Source: Anas platyrhynchos (taxonomy: Eukaryota > Chordata > Aves > Anseriformes > Anatidae). Taken from it: 64,000 nucleotides of DNA. Below the pieces are notes generated by a model that was not told the DNA's origin, did no database searches, and was given only the letters and a program-made list of their open reading frames with translations. The position numbers were made by a program, and so were the translations under genes. This document shows, piece by piece, positions 14,108-27,300 of this stretch; position 1 is the first letter of the stretch; each line of letters begins with the position of its first letter. Where the stretch lies: positions 21,380,501 to 21,444,500 of the forward strand of contig NC_092592.1 of NCBI RefSeq assembly GCF_047663525.1, in the 5' to 3' direction.

Positions 14108-15576
14108 ACATTCCATGAAGTGAAGGGAAGCAGCACCTCTGCCTGAGGAGCAGCCGAGTAACTGAAACCACCTGTCAAGAGGAACCCAAACCTCTAATTG
14201 TGCTGCTTCAGAGAGCGCTTCTCCTGCACCACTGTGCAGGCACCATGTGGAGCAGCAAATTCGTGGCTCAGAAGAACACTTCTGCTCCCAAGCACACCGG
14301 TTTCTTTCCTCACTGTCCCAGGCATGTGATAAGAGGGCTGTCACCGCAGCACAGGGAGGGTGAGGGAGTGTTTATGATTGAAATACCCTTGGACACAGAT
14401 GTGCATGCTTGGTGAAGCACTAGGACAAAAGTCTTCAGTGCACACACATTTTTCTCAAAGAGGGAAGTTAAAGTGCAAACTAAACATGAACTTGAGCTGC
14501 TTCTGCCCCACAGAGTGACTGCAAATAACATCCTTATTCAGCAAGCCTGAATCTTGAGTGTATCTATGGCAAAATTTGCCCTCTTGACAGATCTCTAAAA
14601 CTGTTTCAGAACCCCCACAATCCCCCCTGTTCTTGACTCCTCTCAGCCCTGTAGAGCATTGCAGCTGCACGGAATGTGAGTACCTGTTTTGCTTACTGAG
14701 TCAGCATGTCTGCATATAGGTGACATAGGCATGCATATAGGAAAGTATGCAGATAGGTGAACCTTTGGAGTTTTTTATTACTGGTATTTATTGAGTAGCT
14801 AGAGGCATGCTCCTGCTTATCTGACCCTCAAACCGTCAGCAAGAACTGTTGTTAGGAAAATGCAATTCTGTACAGAGCTGCTGTGCAGAGGGTGGTTAAA
14901 CCGGAGGCAATTGATAGCGTGACTTAACAGCGCTGATATAAATTATCTTTATAAACCAAAAAAGCAGGCCTTTCCTGCACTCGTAACTCCAAGGAGCCTG
15001 AGCAGAACAAGCTTATTTATAGTAAGACAATAGTGCTTGGGAACAGGAGGTTGAGGAGAAACTGTGACAGCAAACCAGCGGAAACCGATCTTCCTGCTTT
15101 CACACGTTCTTGGAGCCGGGGACACATGGCAGCGTGATGGATGACGGGTGACCAAGGAGGGCTGCCTTACCCCCCGGGGGGTCACAGGGCCTCAGCAGGC
15201 GTGCAGCTGGGTGGTATTGTCATGGTGTGGCACCCTCGAAGGGTGACACTGCCAGGACCATCCCTGGCCCCAGCTGAGGATTTCCAGAGAAATCCCCCCT
15301 GGGAGTGATGAGCCTTCCAGAGGGGTGAGGAAGGGAAGGAGGGAAACAGGGGGCTGCCCCTCACCCTCCAGCCGTTCCCTTCGAGCTAGGGATGGACGTG
15401 CATGGGCCGTGGGGCCACGTACCGGCCGCACCGCGGCGTTTTGGCAGCTTCCACCGAGAAAGCAAACCCTCGGCATCCCGGCGCCGGGGGGCTCCACCGC
15501 TCCGCCCCGCACCGCCGGTTCCCCTTGCGCGGCCCCCGGAGCGGGGGGCGGCCCGGCACGGCGGCACCGCCCCGAG

Positions 15577-15625
15577 ACGGGTCGGGACGGGACGGGACGG
15601 GACGGGACGGGACGGGACGGGGGGG
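15577..15625. repeat. GGGAC pentanucleotide repeat
   Basis: About eight to nine head-to-tail GGGAC units lie about 70 bases upstream of the first TATA-like box of the ABCG2-like gene. Confidence 0.95.
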
Positions 15626-15690
15626 CTTCGCCGCCTTTGCCCGGGTCCCGGCGGGGGTTGCGTGAGAGCATCGGGCACTCCCCGCCACCG

Positions 15691-15727
15691 CTTTATATAA
15701 CCCGCCGCCCGCACCCGGTTATAAAAC
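15691..15727 (+). promoter_or_regulatory. Two TATA-like boxes, ABCG2-like core promoter
   Basis: CTTTATATAA at 15691-15700 and GTTATAAAAC at 15719-15727 (approximately) lie in otherwise GC-only sequence. A start about 30 bases downstream of either would give a short untranslated exon ending at 15792, where GAG/gtaacg is a good splice donor. The link to the gene is by position and strand. Human ABCG2 is described as having a TATA-less CpG promoter, so this would be different. Confidence 0.6.
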
Positions 15728-15802
15728 GCCGCCGAGGCAGCGCCGCAGCCAGAGCCGCGTGTCCGCCGCCCGGAGCGCCTGGCGGCCCGGAGGTAACGGG
15801 CA

Positions 15803-16023
15803 GGGACCGGGACCGGGACCGGGACGGGGACCCGGAGCGGGAGCGGGCCAGGGACCGGGAGCGCGGCAGGGAGCGGGACCGGGAGCAGGAGCGGGACCGG
15901 GACCCCGAGTCCCTGCGGGCGGCGCTGTCCCCGAGCGCTTTGGGGTGCGGTGCCGGTGCTGGTACCGGTGCCGGTACCGGTGCCGGTACCGGGGTCGGTA
16001 CCGGGGTCGGTACCGGGGTCGGG
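15803..16023. repeat. GGGACC and GGTACCGG(T/G) minisatellite
   Basis: 15803-15905 is a GGGACC/GGGAGC-type array. 15950-16023 is an array of 12-base GGTACCGGTGCC and GGTACCGGGGTC units. Both sit at the start of intron 1 of the ABCG2-like gene. Many G runs of three or more make G-quadruplexes possible on the + strand. Confidence 0.9.
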
Positions 16024-16309
16024 GGGTGGCTGCCCGCGGGGTGCTGCTGCCCGCGCCCACCTGTAGCCTCTGCCGGGCCGGCTGCATCCTTCTGTCATCC
16101 TCGCTCGTGCCCGCAGGGCGCTGGCAAGGTGGAGCGGTGCTTATCGGTAACACTGCAAAAACACGTATAGAGGGGTTCGTAAAGGGAGCCTTTACAACCT
16201 CTGGGGTTGTAAAGGGAGGAACCTGGCTATCCGAAGCACATGTGAGGTTTACAAACAGTCGAATGTTCAAAAGTCTAACCGGGTCTTTGCCCTTGCTGTC
16301 GTGGTCATC

Positions 16310-16335
16310 TTTTTTTTTTTTTTTTTTTTTTTTTT
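16310..16335. repeat. 26-base T run
   Basis: Homopolymer in intron 1 of the ABCG2-like gene. Confidence 0.9.
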
Positions 16336-16541
16336 CCCTCGAATGTGTTGTGCAACCTTTATATATAAGCCTTCTCTTGCTGATGTAAGCAGCAGATCCT
16401 TTCTTGCTTCCCACAGGCAAGGCTTTCCCAGGGGTTACCAGCCACAGGATGCGTCCAAGTTAAACAACCCTTCCTCTTCTCCCCCCTGTCACTCTTCCTT
16501 TACTTATAAAGAAATAAAAACTACAACAATTTCTTGAGCTT

Positions 16542-16652
16542 TCATAGAATGATTGATGTTGGAAGGGACCTCCGGAGGTCATCTGGTCCAACCCTCTGCT
16601 CAGGCAGGGCCACCAATAGCTGGTTGCCCAGGACCGTGTCCAAGCGACTTTA
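16542..16652 (-). mobile_element. CR1 LINE 3' fragment
   Basis: TCATAGAATGATTGATGTTGGAAGGGACCTCCGG-type sequence is the reverse complement of a CR1 3' end. It continues with the CATCTGGTCCAACCC and CAGGGCCACC blocks and breaks off at about 16652. It lies in intron 1 of the ABCG2-like gene, opposite to the gene. Confidence 0.9.
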
Positions 16653-18324
16653 AGTGATAGGAAAGGGATAGTTTCTGTTTTCTGTTTGTTTGTTTGTTTT
16701 GTTTTTGTTGTCTTTGTTTTTTAACCTGGCTCTTGGAGTTCCCATTTCTTAAGAGTGAGACCATCTCACCTCCTGAGCTATCTGTTGCTTCTGCAGTGAT
16801 TGGTCCTATTGGTTTTCACCGTCTCAGTCCTGGAGGGAAAGAAGTGTAAATGGTGGGAAAGGGGTGTTTTGTGGGTGCAGATGGCAGGAAAAAGATCACT
16901 TCTGGAATACATCTGCCTTCCCATGAAACTCAGATAATGAATGAAACTCAGCAGATGTCTTTGTGCATGGTTCTTTCTCCTCATTCATTATCCTGGTGAC
17001 AGCCTTGGCTTTCCACACAATAACAGTAACTTTTTAAGCTTTCCAACAAACACCTTTGTGCCAGCAGCTAAAAGGGAAGTAAATGATTAGACTAGTTTGT
17101 GTTATTCTAACCTGTTCCCTTCAGTTTCTGGAAAGGGCATGTAGTGTTTCCCATCTTCCTTGCTGTGATTGCCTGGAAAGGGGACAAGAAGGTTTTTGGC
17201 TGTGAGGTCACCTGGATAAAAGGCAGGGTGCAGGCTAAGCTCAGCCCTTGCCTGGGCTGCAGAACGTGTGGACCACAGGGTTTCCAAGTTCTTCCCATGC
17301 AATGTCAAGACAAGAAGTTTAAACTTTTATTTTTCTATTTTTTAAATGAGTGAAGGGGTTCAAACTTGGTCTCAGTCATTTACAGCAGCAGAAAGTGAAG
17401 CACCCCCTTGACAAATTAGCTCTGTTGCTATGACTACTGAGTGAAGCAGTGTTAATGGTTATGGCAGTATTAATACTTTTCCTGCTGTGTAGGTGCTGCT
17501 GCACGGGCAGGGAGAACAGCTCTTTCCCTTTGCTGGTCTCATGCTCTTCCTTCCAGGTGCTTCCATCCTGAGCTACAGAAGCAGCTTATCTGCTGGAATT
17601 GGGATGGCTTATAACTTTCCCTGTGATTTCAAACAGACACCATATTTAATTTTCCGTAATATACCCATTTGTACCCTTCTTTTCTTTACTGTGGGATGTC
17701 CCAGATCTCTCCCTGTGTGAGAAGGGAATACTTCTGTTCTTCAGGATGAATTGTGCTCGCAGACAAATCCAAGCTTCTCTTCCTCCTTGTAGCTGTGAAG
17801 CGTCTTGATACTGGCATGACTGAAACATGCTAAGCAATATGTGTAACTGCATTTTAATCAAATTGATATCACTGAAACAAACTCGTGCCAGCAAATAAGG
17901 TTTTCTCTGCCGTCTTTGTGGGGGTATGAAGCGGATTAAGCATGTTCTACCTGATGGAGGGGAGCTTCAGTCTCTTTAGCTTAAGCATAGCAGCTTGCAT
18001 CTGTAGCCCCCACGGTGTCAAGCAAGGCATTGACCATCACAAACAGACTTGGTTTTTACCTCATCGGATGTTCTTTGAACTAGTGTCACTTCTTCAAGAA
18101 CATCCATGTCTTGTTCCTAAAGGCTGTGTGCATTGTTCTAAGTGTTTCTATGCCTTTGGGGACTACTGGATGTCTTCCAGTGCGGATGTCCATCCTTTTG
18201 GAAACTTGGCACTTGTAAGAACTGAAGTGGTGTGCATGAACGTGCTTTTTCAGGACACCTTCTGCAGACCTCTTTGCTCACGTGTCTTCTTCCCTGAGTG
18301 TTTTTGTGTTCTTTGTCTCAGTAG

Positions 18325-21300
18325 ATGGGAACTGCCCAAAACAACAGCAGCCCCAAAAATCTTCATGCAGTGGAGTTTGACCTGTGCAACAAGGACACAA
18401 TGGCAGACACATTTGATCACAGCATCATTTCTGTTGGAGAAGAGGAAGGAGCAGGCACTTTCCAACGTTCTCTTCCAACACGGGAGTCCCTCCGATCCCC
18501 TCGGGGCTCTGTCGTGAGTTTCCATAACATCCAGTACTCCGTTAAGCAGTCCAGTGGATTCCTGTGTAGACGGAAGACTGTGGAAAAGAAGATCCTTCAA
18601 AATGTTTAGTAAGTTCCTAACTAGAACTGTCAAGTCAACTAACTAGAACTTGACCTAACTAGACCTAACTGACGTAACTAGGAATTAATCTGCTGCTGTG
18701 AATCAGTGACCTGAGTGTCACTTTCCAGATTCAGCTGTACTGTTAGAAAAATGACTACCCTCCTGTCAGTCTGCTGTTCATGTGAGCACTTGCTAATTTG
18801 CCTTAGGCATAACAATTAGGATATAACTGGAGCAGTTTCAGATCTAGGCAGATTAGGACCAAACTTGTGTGAACTCTTCTGCCAGAAGATCTGAGGGTTT
18901 CCTTAACTATGGACTGAGCTGTGGTGGGAGGAAATAACTAACAGAGGGCAATTGTTTCTTCTTTTCCAGACCCAGCTCAGCTGGGAAGATGCATAATTTG
19001 CCTTTTGTAGGTTGCTCTGCATGTCCAGCTCTGGTTTTGTTCTGAGTGGCAGTTTGGGACAAGAAAGGAAAATGCTTACTGATTTCACATTTAAGGAGAA
19101 GTTCCTAATAATCTTGAATTTTTTCCTTCAACAATTCTGAAAATGTCAATAATTTTGTTCACATCTGACCTCTACTATGAGCTGTATGTGAACAGTCCTG
19201 CATTTGGGAATAACTCTTTCCTTCTTTCAGTGGCATTATGAAGCCAGGCTTGAATGCTATCCTGGGGCCAACAGGGAGCGGTAAATCTTCGTGAGTACTT
19301 TCTTTTGCTCTTTAAATGGGCAGTCAGCTGCTCAAAGGGGTTTTGGGACTGTTAGGGTTGGGGAAGATATGAGGGAGCCCCAAGCTTAGACTTGCATGTG
19401 CCTGGGAGAAATCTGGAGATGCAGCCAGACCTCCAATCCCTTTGATGTTGGCTTTGCTGGAGTTCTAGCCCTGCAGTGGTGTCACGCCCCTCATCTGCTC
19501 CAGCTGACGATCCGTATTACTGCAGTCACCATTAATGGTGGCCTGAGCGAAGACACCAGGCTGAACTGGGGTGACTGAAGCTCAGGTGTAGGCTTTGTCC
19601 CAGACCAGCCCTGGGGTGGGGATGAGGGCAAGGTCCCTTGGGGGCAGGAGGGAAGTCATCCTGGTGATGTTGCTATAGCAAAACTTCCTCCGAGATGCAG
19701 GGTCAAACCGCCCGACTGCCAAGAATGTGGTAATGTCAGTCTGTAGGATACCTGCTGGGGATCATCACCCCAGCCTGGCTGTGGCCTGGTGGTGGGAGTG
19801 CACATGCTTGAAAACTTTGGATGAAAGCACTGAGAAGTACCTTGCAGGCTCTCTCCAGCCACTGCTGATGCTGTTTTCTCTCCTGTATAAAAATGTTAAG
19901 AGAGTGCTATGTCATTCTTCCTTTGAGACTGTCTTGGACGGGCAAATATGGCCAGGGTTCATGCAGGTGTGTTGTTGTGGTGACCCTTGATCTTCCCCTC
20001 TAAGGAGACTGCCAACTGATCAGGATGTTTGCAAGAGCCAGACCTCGTTGGTATTTACATAGCTAGTAGACAGTCTGACCTCTAATTTGCAGTAAGGAGA
20101 ATCCAGAGATATGTTAAACCAAAATGACTTTATGAAATTAATCTTGACTGTAGTCTTGTTTATACCAATTTGGATTAATTTGCTTGAGATCAAAGTAGTT
20201 TCTTCTGTGCTCCCCTGGCTGGAGAGCAGACAGCAGCTGCTTGGCAGGGTGCTTTTGTGTGCACGTCTGAGATTAACTGTTAGCTTGGAGGCTGAGTTAA
20301 TGTCTGTAGGGGGCTGATGGCTCTGAGGGTCTGTATATTGCAATACTGCTGTGGCATAGCTGGCACTTGAGAATCCTCCATCTGCATCAGGCTTTCTGTA
20401 CAAAAAAATGAAGCCCCCAGAGCAGAGGAAGCCCCTTTCAGTGCCCTGTGTTTGGTCTGGAGCGTGCCATGAGCAGGCTGTAGCTGCAGTCCTGAGTGGT
20501 GGCACTCACCCAGTCAAACATAAAAGCAGTTGTCATGGCAAAACCTAACCTCTGGTGTCTGTCTGAAGTCTGCTAGATGTGCTGGCTGCCAGAAAGGACC
20601 CGGCAGGCCTGTCTGGAGAAGTGCTTATAGATGGCATCCCACAGCCTCCAAATTTCAAGTGCATCTCAGGATATGTTGTGCAGGTGAGTAAATGCCTTCA
20701 GCGGAGGCCTGGGAGACCTTGGGAGGGAAGAGCATAGGTTTTGGAAAGCCTATTTTCAATAGGCTTTGAAAAGCGTCCTCCATGAGAAGAGGTGTATGTG
20801 TGGGGAACACATTGGATGGAGCTCACCACTACATGAATGAGAGATAGTGTAGTCTTCCCCGGTGAGTGAGTAGGTCTGCTGTGGGAAGAGGAACAGCTTC
20901 TCAAGAAAAAAGGCAGGGCTCTGTTGCATAACATGAGAAAAGCATGGAGCAAAGATGAACAAAAGCATGATAACATTGAGTAAGGTAATGTTCAATGATC
21001 CCTACAGAGTCTAATTTGATAATTCAGGTGTTACAGTATTGTCCTGTAACACTGAAGACAGAGGAGCAAACTGTTTACTCCAGCCAAGTAAAGTGTGGAG
21101 GTGTTTGGCTTCCCAAACCTGCATGGGTGCCCAAGCCACCCGGCTACAGTGGCTTGTTTTTTTTTCTTGTTTTTTTTGGTGTCCTGAAGTTCCAGAAAGA
21201 GTTCTAAAAATAAAAAAAATAAATAAATTAAATTTAAAACAGGGGTTGGTTGGTGGGAACCTCTCAACACCCAAAATCTCCTGTTGTAAAACTCAGTGGC

Positions 21301-24300
21301 AGTTCTAGTCAGCAGAGGTACCTTCAAGCTGTCCAACAATAATTCTAGGAAGTAAGCAGATCCTTGCTGTTCTTCCTCTGATTCTGGCTGGCTGGGGCAG
21401 AGCTTCGTTCCACTCAGACAGGAAAAGCTGGCTGAATCTGCGGAAGTGGGTGGAGGCCTGGACCAATAATAGACCCTCACAGCCCTGGGGGAGCTGAGGA
21501 GAAGGGGATTCTTGGCAGTTATATGAGCCTCTAAATCTGGAATCCATCCAGGCTTCTGTCTGCAGGCAGATACAAAATATGCAGCCTTTCTGAAAGCTGA
21601 CAGCTGGGGGGCTTTTGAGAGGATGCATGTGACAAGACTGGTGATAAATTTTGGTGCTGCAGGTTAAAGATCCCCAAATCCTCATAAATGGCCAGGAAGT
21701 TTCTTGCAAGCGTTCCCAGTTTGAGACATCTGTTTCTCCAATGTCAAAAGCAAACAAATGAAACCTTGAAATGATTGGCAACTGGGCAAGACATTAAACA
21801 GTTGCTCTCCCCTCCTACCCCTGCGCACTACTCCCTATATTGATAAAAATGACCCAAAGAGTCATAACAAACTGAAGACTAAATGCATACGTATTTAACG
21901 TATTATCTGTTCTATGCAGATGGGTGTGTAAACCTGCTAAGTCACATGTTATCACTATTAAACTGCTAATGGTCTCTGCACTCACATCTTGCAAATGCTG
22001 AGCACTGGCAGCAGAAACAGCTACCTGCTCTGCCTCACTATAGCTTGTAAGGAAAGTGCACTTCCAGAACAATATGGTACCATCTGCACTTACACTCCTG
22101 AGCCTGAAAGCAGGCTGAGGGGGTGCTGGCCACAAGCTGGGAGCCTGCAGAGCTGCATTCTCCCTTTGACTTTACTGAGTGGTCTTGAATTCTGTGTTCT
22201 GTATGCTTTGAAGCAGCAGTTGTCACTCAGTCCAGTTTCCCCTGTGGTCCACAAACAGCTTATCCAGTAACTGCCACCACAGGGACTCCGGTGCCCAGTC
22301 AGGTAGGTGAGAGTGAGGCTTTTCAGCTGTCAATTTGTGCTGCTTTCAGGATGATGTTGTCATGGGCACCATGACAGTGAGGGAGAACCTGCACTTCTCG
22401 GCTGCCCTGCGACTCCCCAGCTCCATCAGCTTTCAGGAGAAGGAAGAGCGAGTCACCCAGATAATCAGCGAGCTGGGATTGAGCAAAGTGGCTAATTCTA
22501 AGGTGAGCAGTGAGAATACCCATCTTAGAAATCTTGCTACCTCTGGAAATTAAGCTACTTGACTCTGGGCTGTATGGACTATGTAGCACAGCTACACTAA
22601 GCTAAGCAGGAACCTGAAAAGATCATAATACACACAGGAAATCACTCCAGCTCAGGAGGTAGCTTGGAAAGAGGTATGTGTATTTGTTACTAAACAGAGA
22701 AGATTTTGGGCCACATCCAGCATGTTGTATAAGCAGAGGGGAAAAAGTTAACTAGTCGTAGCACCTTGGAACGCTGCGTGGTGGCTTCCTGGCTTTGTGG
22801 GACAAGACAGGGGAATCGTTTTTACCGTGCTAAATGCTGTGCGGGTGGGAAGCTGGGCTCTGATGGAGGAGTTCTGTGCAGAGCTCGCTCCTTCCAGCTG
22901 CATTTGTACTCTTATTTTAACTTTATATTACTTATCCCCACTTACTTGGGTAGCAGGTGAGCTACCCATGCAAGGCATCCCCGATTACCAAAGCTGCCTC
23001 TGGCTGTTCTGGCCTCGTCATGGCTCTTGTCAGTGTCATCTTTGTTTCCCAATGCCAAAGGTGTCTGGCACTACTAAAAATCAGACTGTCTGCTCACTGC
23101 TACATGGTCCCTCACAGTGTCCTTTGAATCAGACCCATCATCTGCTGCTGGCTCTAAGAGTCCACTGATGGGAAACTGAAAATGAAAAGGTCTGCTTTTC
23201 ATGGGTTTGGTGAGCCCTGAATTCCAGAGCAAATAGTTGCAAATGCCTGACTTCTTCTGCTTGTAGGTAGGAACTGAATTGATCCGGGGAGTGTCCGGAG
23301 GGGAGCGGAAGAGAACCAACATTGGGATGGAGCTCATCACAGAGCCACCAGTTCTTTTTCTGGACGAGCCAACAACTGGCCTTGATGCCAGCACAGCCAA
23401 CGCTGTTCTCATCCTCCTGAAGAAGTAAGAGTTGATTCCTCAGGGCTCTGCTGAAATTTCTTTGCTATCTCATTATTTAAAAAAGGAATGTTGCTATGAC
23501 TTAGTAGCTACAATGTTTGTGGTATGTGTTTGTTTTTTTTCTTAAAGCTAGACTAGCAGACTCAGAAGTGGTTGTAAACTCTTTATCTGGGTCTTGTCCA
23601 AAGCTTTTTGAAGTTGATGGGAATCTTTCCACAGCAAGCATTGGACTGGAGCCCAAAAAGCAGATGTAGCTTGGACAGCTTCCCTTTGCCACAGAGAGGG
23701 GTAGACTGTGAGGTCAAGCCTTGTAATCATAGTTTATTGGCCTTCAGGCTGAGCCTATTACAAAAGCTTTTCCTCTGTTATGACAATGGCCTGTAACTCA
23801 GATCCAACTTCACCTGCATTTTTGCCCTCAGTGCTCCCTGTTATCTGCTTTGGAGATGAACTATCTTCTGCTGCAAAGAGGTCCAAATGAGGCTAATGTA
23901 ATGAGAATGAGTTCCTAACACTCCTCCTGTGTTTGTGGCATATTGTCTGATTTTGTCCAGGGGTACCTCTTACCCTGCTGCTTGTGGATAGAGGGTCTTA
24001 ATCATGGGAGATACTTGTTGGGCATCAGTGACAAAGCATTTGAAAAAGCATCTGACAAACCTGAAGAAAAACTAGTTTTGACTTCTGTAAAGAGTAAGTC
24101 CTCGGCAGAAGAGCTAGGAGAAACCTCAGCTGACCAGACTTCAGCAGCCTGCTGTGTAAAGCCTGGCTATGCCACTGAGTGCAATGGGACCCTTCCTGTT
24201 AGTCACGCTGAAACCTGGTACAGAAAACTTATAAGGAGGATTTATATACAGCTATGGTTAACCTTTGTGCTTAACCTTTGCTAGCCACAGACAACATAAC

Positions 24301-27300
24301 ATTCTGCCTACCTGGACTGCAGCAAGTCTCTTGTAATGATGGGTGCTTGAAGGTCTTGCAGGCAGCATCTGACATGTTGAGAGAGAAGTAGGAACTAGAA
24401 CTTTAATGGATTGAGACTCTAGCAAGCTGACAAGCTTTTGTCTTGGATTTGGATGCTTATATTTTGCTTCAGCTAATATGACTATTCTGAATTGCAAAGT
24501 GTGGTGTATTTGGGAGAATTTTTGTTTCTATTTCAGGCTCTCTAGAAGAGGCCGAACCATCATATTTTCCATCCATCAGCCCCGCTATTCCATATTCAAG
24601 CTGTTTGACAGCCTGACGTTACTGGCCTTGGGGAAGGTGCTGTACCATGGTCCTGCAAACCAGGCCCTGGACTATTTTAGTTCTATTGGTAAGCTTTCTG
24701 TGCCAAGAGTAACATTAATCAGCTGCCATGTTTAAACTGTCAGTAGGTTCTTACCCTTGTGCTCGATAAAACTCTTGTGCTATTTTATCACTACAATACT
24801 ATAGGCTGTACATAGACAATCCGAATAATGTTAGGTTAGAATTAGAAAACATGAAATAATAAAAATAAAAAAGGTAGAATAGAGCACAGCCATCTCTTGC
24901 CTTTGTTTTGACTTGTACCAGGCCAAAGAAACAAAATTGCTTGGACATTTAGAAGCATGATGCACAACAGACAAGATGATGCTCCTAGTTCTGCCAAGCC
25001 TAGATGGCAGACCCGGTCAGTTTTGAACCACAGCCTGCAGATTGGCAGCAATCTGCAGAGGCTGATCCAAGAATCTGCTCTAGTCTGAACGTAGGTGGGT
25101 GACTGAATGGGCAAAACCATGGTGTGTCTTAAGTTGGATTAATAATTGCAGTGTTGGTTGGCTGCCCCCTCTACTGATAAGGAGGATGAGGGTTTCTGAC
25201 TATAATGGACAGAGAACATGGAGTGAATTCCCAGTATAGATGCAGTCATGGACATTGGATTGCAAGCTTTGATTGCAAGCTTTTTTCACTGGGAAGGAGC
25301 CAAGAGTTGTCCATGCTGAGCTCTGTAGAAAGAAGCAAGCTGAAGATTTCTCCTTATCTGAAATCAGTGAGGAATAAGCAGCTCTGAAACTCCATATAGA
25401 TACCTCAGTTTCACCATCTACCAAATCCTGCTCATTCTACTGTTGTAAACTAATGTTCATGAAAAGCAGGGAAGCAGTGGTTTTCTCTCATAGCAGGGTG
25501 ATATAGTATTAAACCTCACTTTTCAAGCTGTGCTCTGTGTAGTACAAACATGTTGTTGTATGGGTTTTGTTTATTTATTTATTTTTAAGGATATGAATGT
25601 GAACCCTTTAACAACCCAGCTGACTTCTTCCTCGATATCATAAATGGTGATTCAACTGCTGTAGCAGCAAACAAGGAAGTTAATGAACCCGTGGACACAG
25701 GAAAAGGTAACTGGTCAAGGAGTAACCCACCTGGGTTAAATGTAGTTATGGCAAGCTTTTATTCTCTGTGTTTTCTCCATTCTAAAGACACTACTATCTT
25801 TTTATTTTTCCTACTAATAGATATACTTTGCTTTGGGCTAGTTTCAAGATCTCAGAAGACTTAAAAGGGATTTTTTTCTTCCTTCAGTAATATAGGAGGT
25901 CAGTGGTAGATATTAGTTGTCTGCAAAATGTAGGAAAGACAGAAAAACTAGAATTGCTTAGTCTCAAGAAATAGCTGAGAAAAGAAGACAAGCTTTCAGT
26001 CATGTAAGAGGCTGCCATATGGAAGAAGACAGATAGGCCTAAGAGTAATAGATTTATGTGGCATCAAGAATGATTAAATAGAACTACACGTGAAAACAAA
26101 TTCTCTAACAATATTGTGAGTGAATGTTGGAAAAGATTTGTCTGGGGATGCTTTAGCATATCCATGACTGAAGGATTTTAAGGGAACAGTGTTCATAATG
26201 GTGCCTTTTGGGAAACAGATCATGTCAAATCATTGATTTCCCAAAAATCCCATGAAGGTTTTCTAATGGCTTATTCTAAGACTGTGGCCATGTTTATGCC
26301 ACAAAGAACACACAGATGATCTAGGCTGGATTAAAACTTCAGGGAAACCCTCTCACTCAAGCTCTTCTCTTAAGCTCAGAGCTACAGTTTGAATTATTCA
26401 AATTCTCTGGCTATTCCTGATATATGATCATATCTATGATCATATCTTTGTCCAGCCTCCAGAGCAGACCCATGTTGATGGGCCATGTTTGAAGGTAGCA
26501 GTTCATGGGGAATCACAAGCCGTATCTTGTCTTTGCCACTTAGAGGTGAACAGTGAAAATGGAGCGGTGGAACAGAATGTGGTCAGCAGTGTGGTGGATG
26601 TGCTACACCAGAAGTACCTCAACTCCAGCCTGTACCAGAGCACAAAGGAAGCGCTGGCAAAAGTGGAGCTGGGACGGGGAAGCAATCATAAAGTATCCAA
26701 ACAAGGGCATGAGATTACCTATGCAAATGGATTCTTCACCCAGCTGTACTGGGTGTCCAAACGTTCCCTGAAAAACCTCATCAGGAACCCACAGGCCTCT
26801 GTTGCACAGGTTGGTAACAATTGTTAGAAGTCTCAGACTCCTGATCTCAGTCCCACAGTCTGAAGTTTGTTGAGCACACTTCTGTTTTCAAAGTCAGGGG
26901 AACAGAAAAGTCATGTGCCACTACCACTCAGGTTGTTGCCTTTGGAAAAACAAAACAAAACAAAACAAAAACAGCAGAAGGACTATGGCACTGAATACTG
27001 GGGAGTGGGGGAAATGCTCCATTATCTGGTTCACATGGGGAGCTTCCAGGGAGACATAAATCTTGCGGCTTACTTGACATTTCAAGCTGGGATGTTTTTT
27101 GAGTGTGCTTCTGCTAGCTTTTACGAGCTAAAGAAGATCAAAGGAAGGAGAAAAGGGAAAAGGATAAACCACGACAATTTGGCATTAGGTTTATAATTGT
27201 ATGTGTTTTATGTTTACATGGATTCACACTGCAAAGTTTTAGGTAGGCATGAATGTTAAACCCTGTATATACCTTAATGACCATCTAGTGCTTTGTCCCT

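Larger units (their letters stand above)
4208..15380. other. Non-coding interval between PKD2L1 and the ABCG2-like gene
   Basis: The first part must contain the PKD2L1 3' UTR. Beyond that I see no recognisable gene, exon series or RNA gene. Open frames here are short, lack homology that I recognise and overlap each other on both strands. The interval holds a 29-base A run, an AAAT microsatellite, a 14-base G run and a TTTTG microsatellite, listed separately. Confidence 0.6.
15380..16110. promoter_or_regulatory. CpG island at the 5' end of the ABCG2-like gene
   Basis: A dense GC and CpG block stands out from the AT-richer surroundings. It spans the two TATA-like boxes, the presumed untranslated first exon and the start of intron 1. 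Much of it is built from short GC tandem repeats (GGGAC, GGGACC and GGTACC-type). Open frames on both strands through this block are by-products of the composition and repeats. Confidence 0.8.

Noticed and set aside
15325-16420. Long open frames of 200-281 residues on both strands
   Set aside because: They are rich in R, G, P and T repeats and exist on both strands because GC tandem repeats lack stop codons. No domain or splice logic supports them.
17942-18517. 191-residue open frame before and across the first coding exon of the ABCG2-like gene
   Set aside because: It is in a different frame from the conserved exon and has no recognisable motif.
20020-20505. 161-residue minus-strand frame in an intron of the ABCG2-like gene
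   Set aside because: No family resemblance, low-complexity Ser/Thr content and no neighbouring exons.
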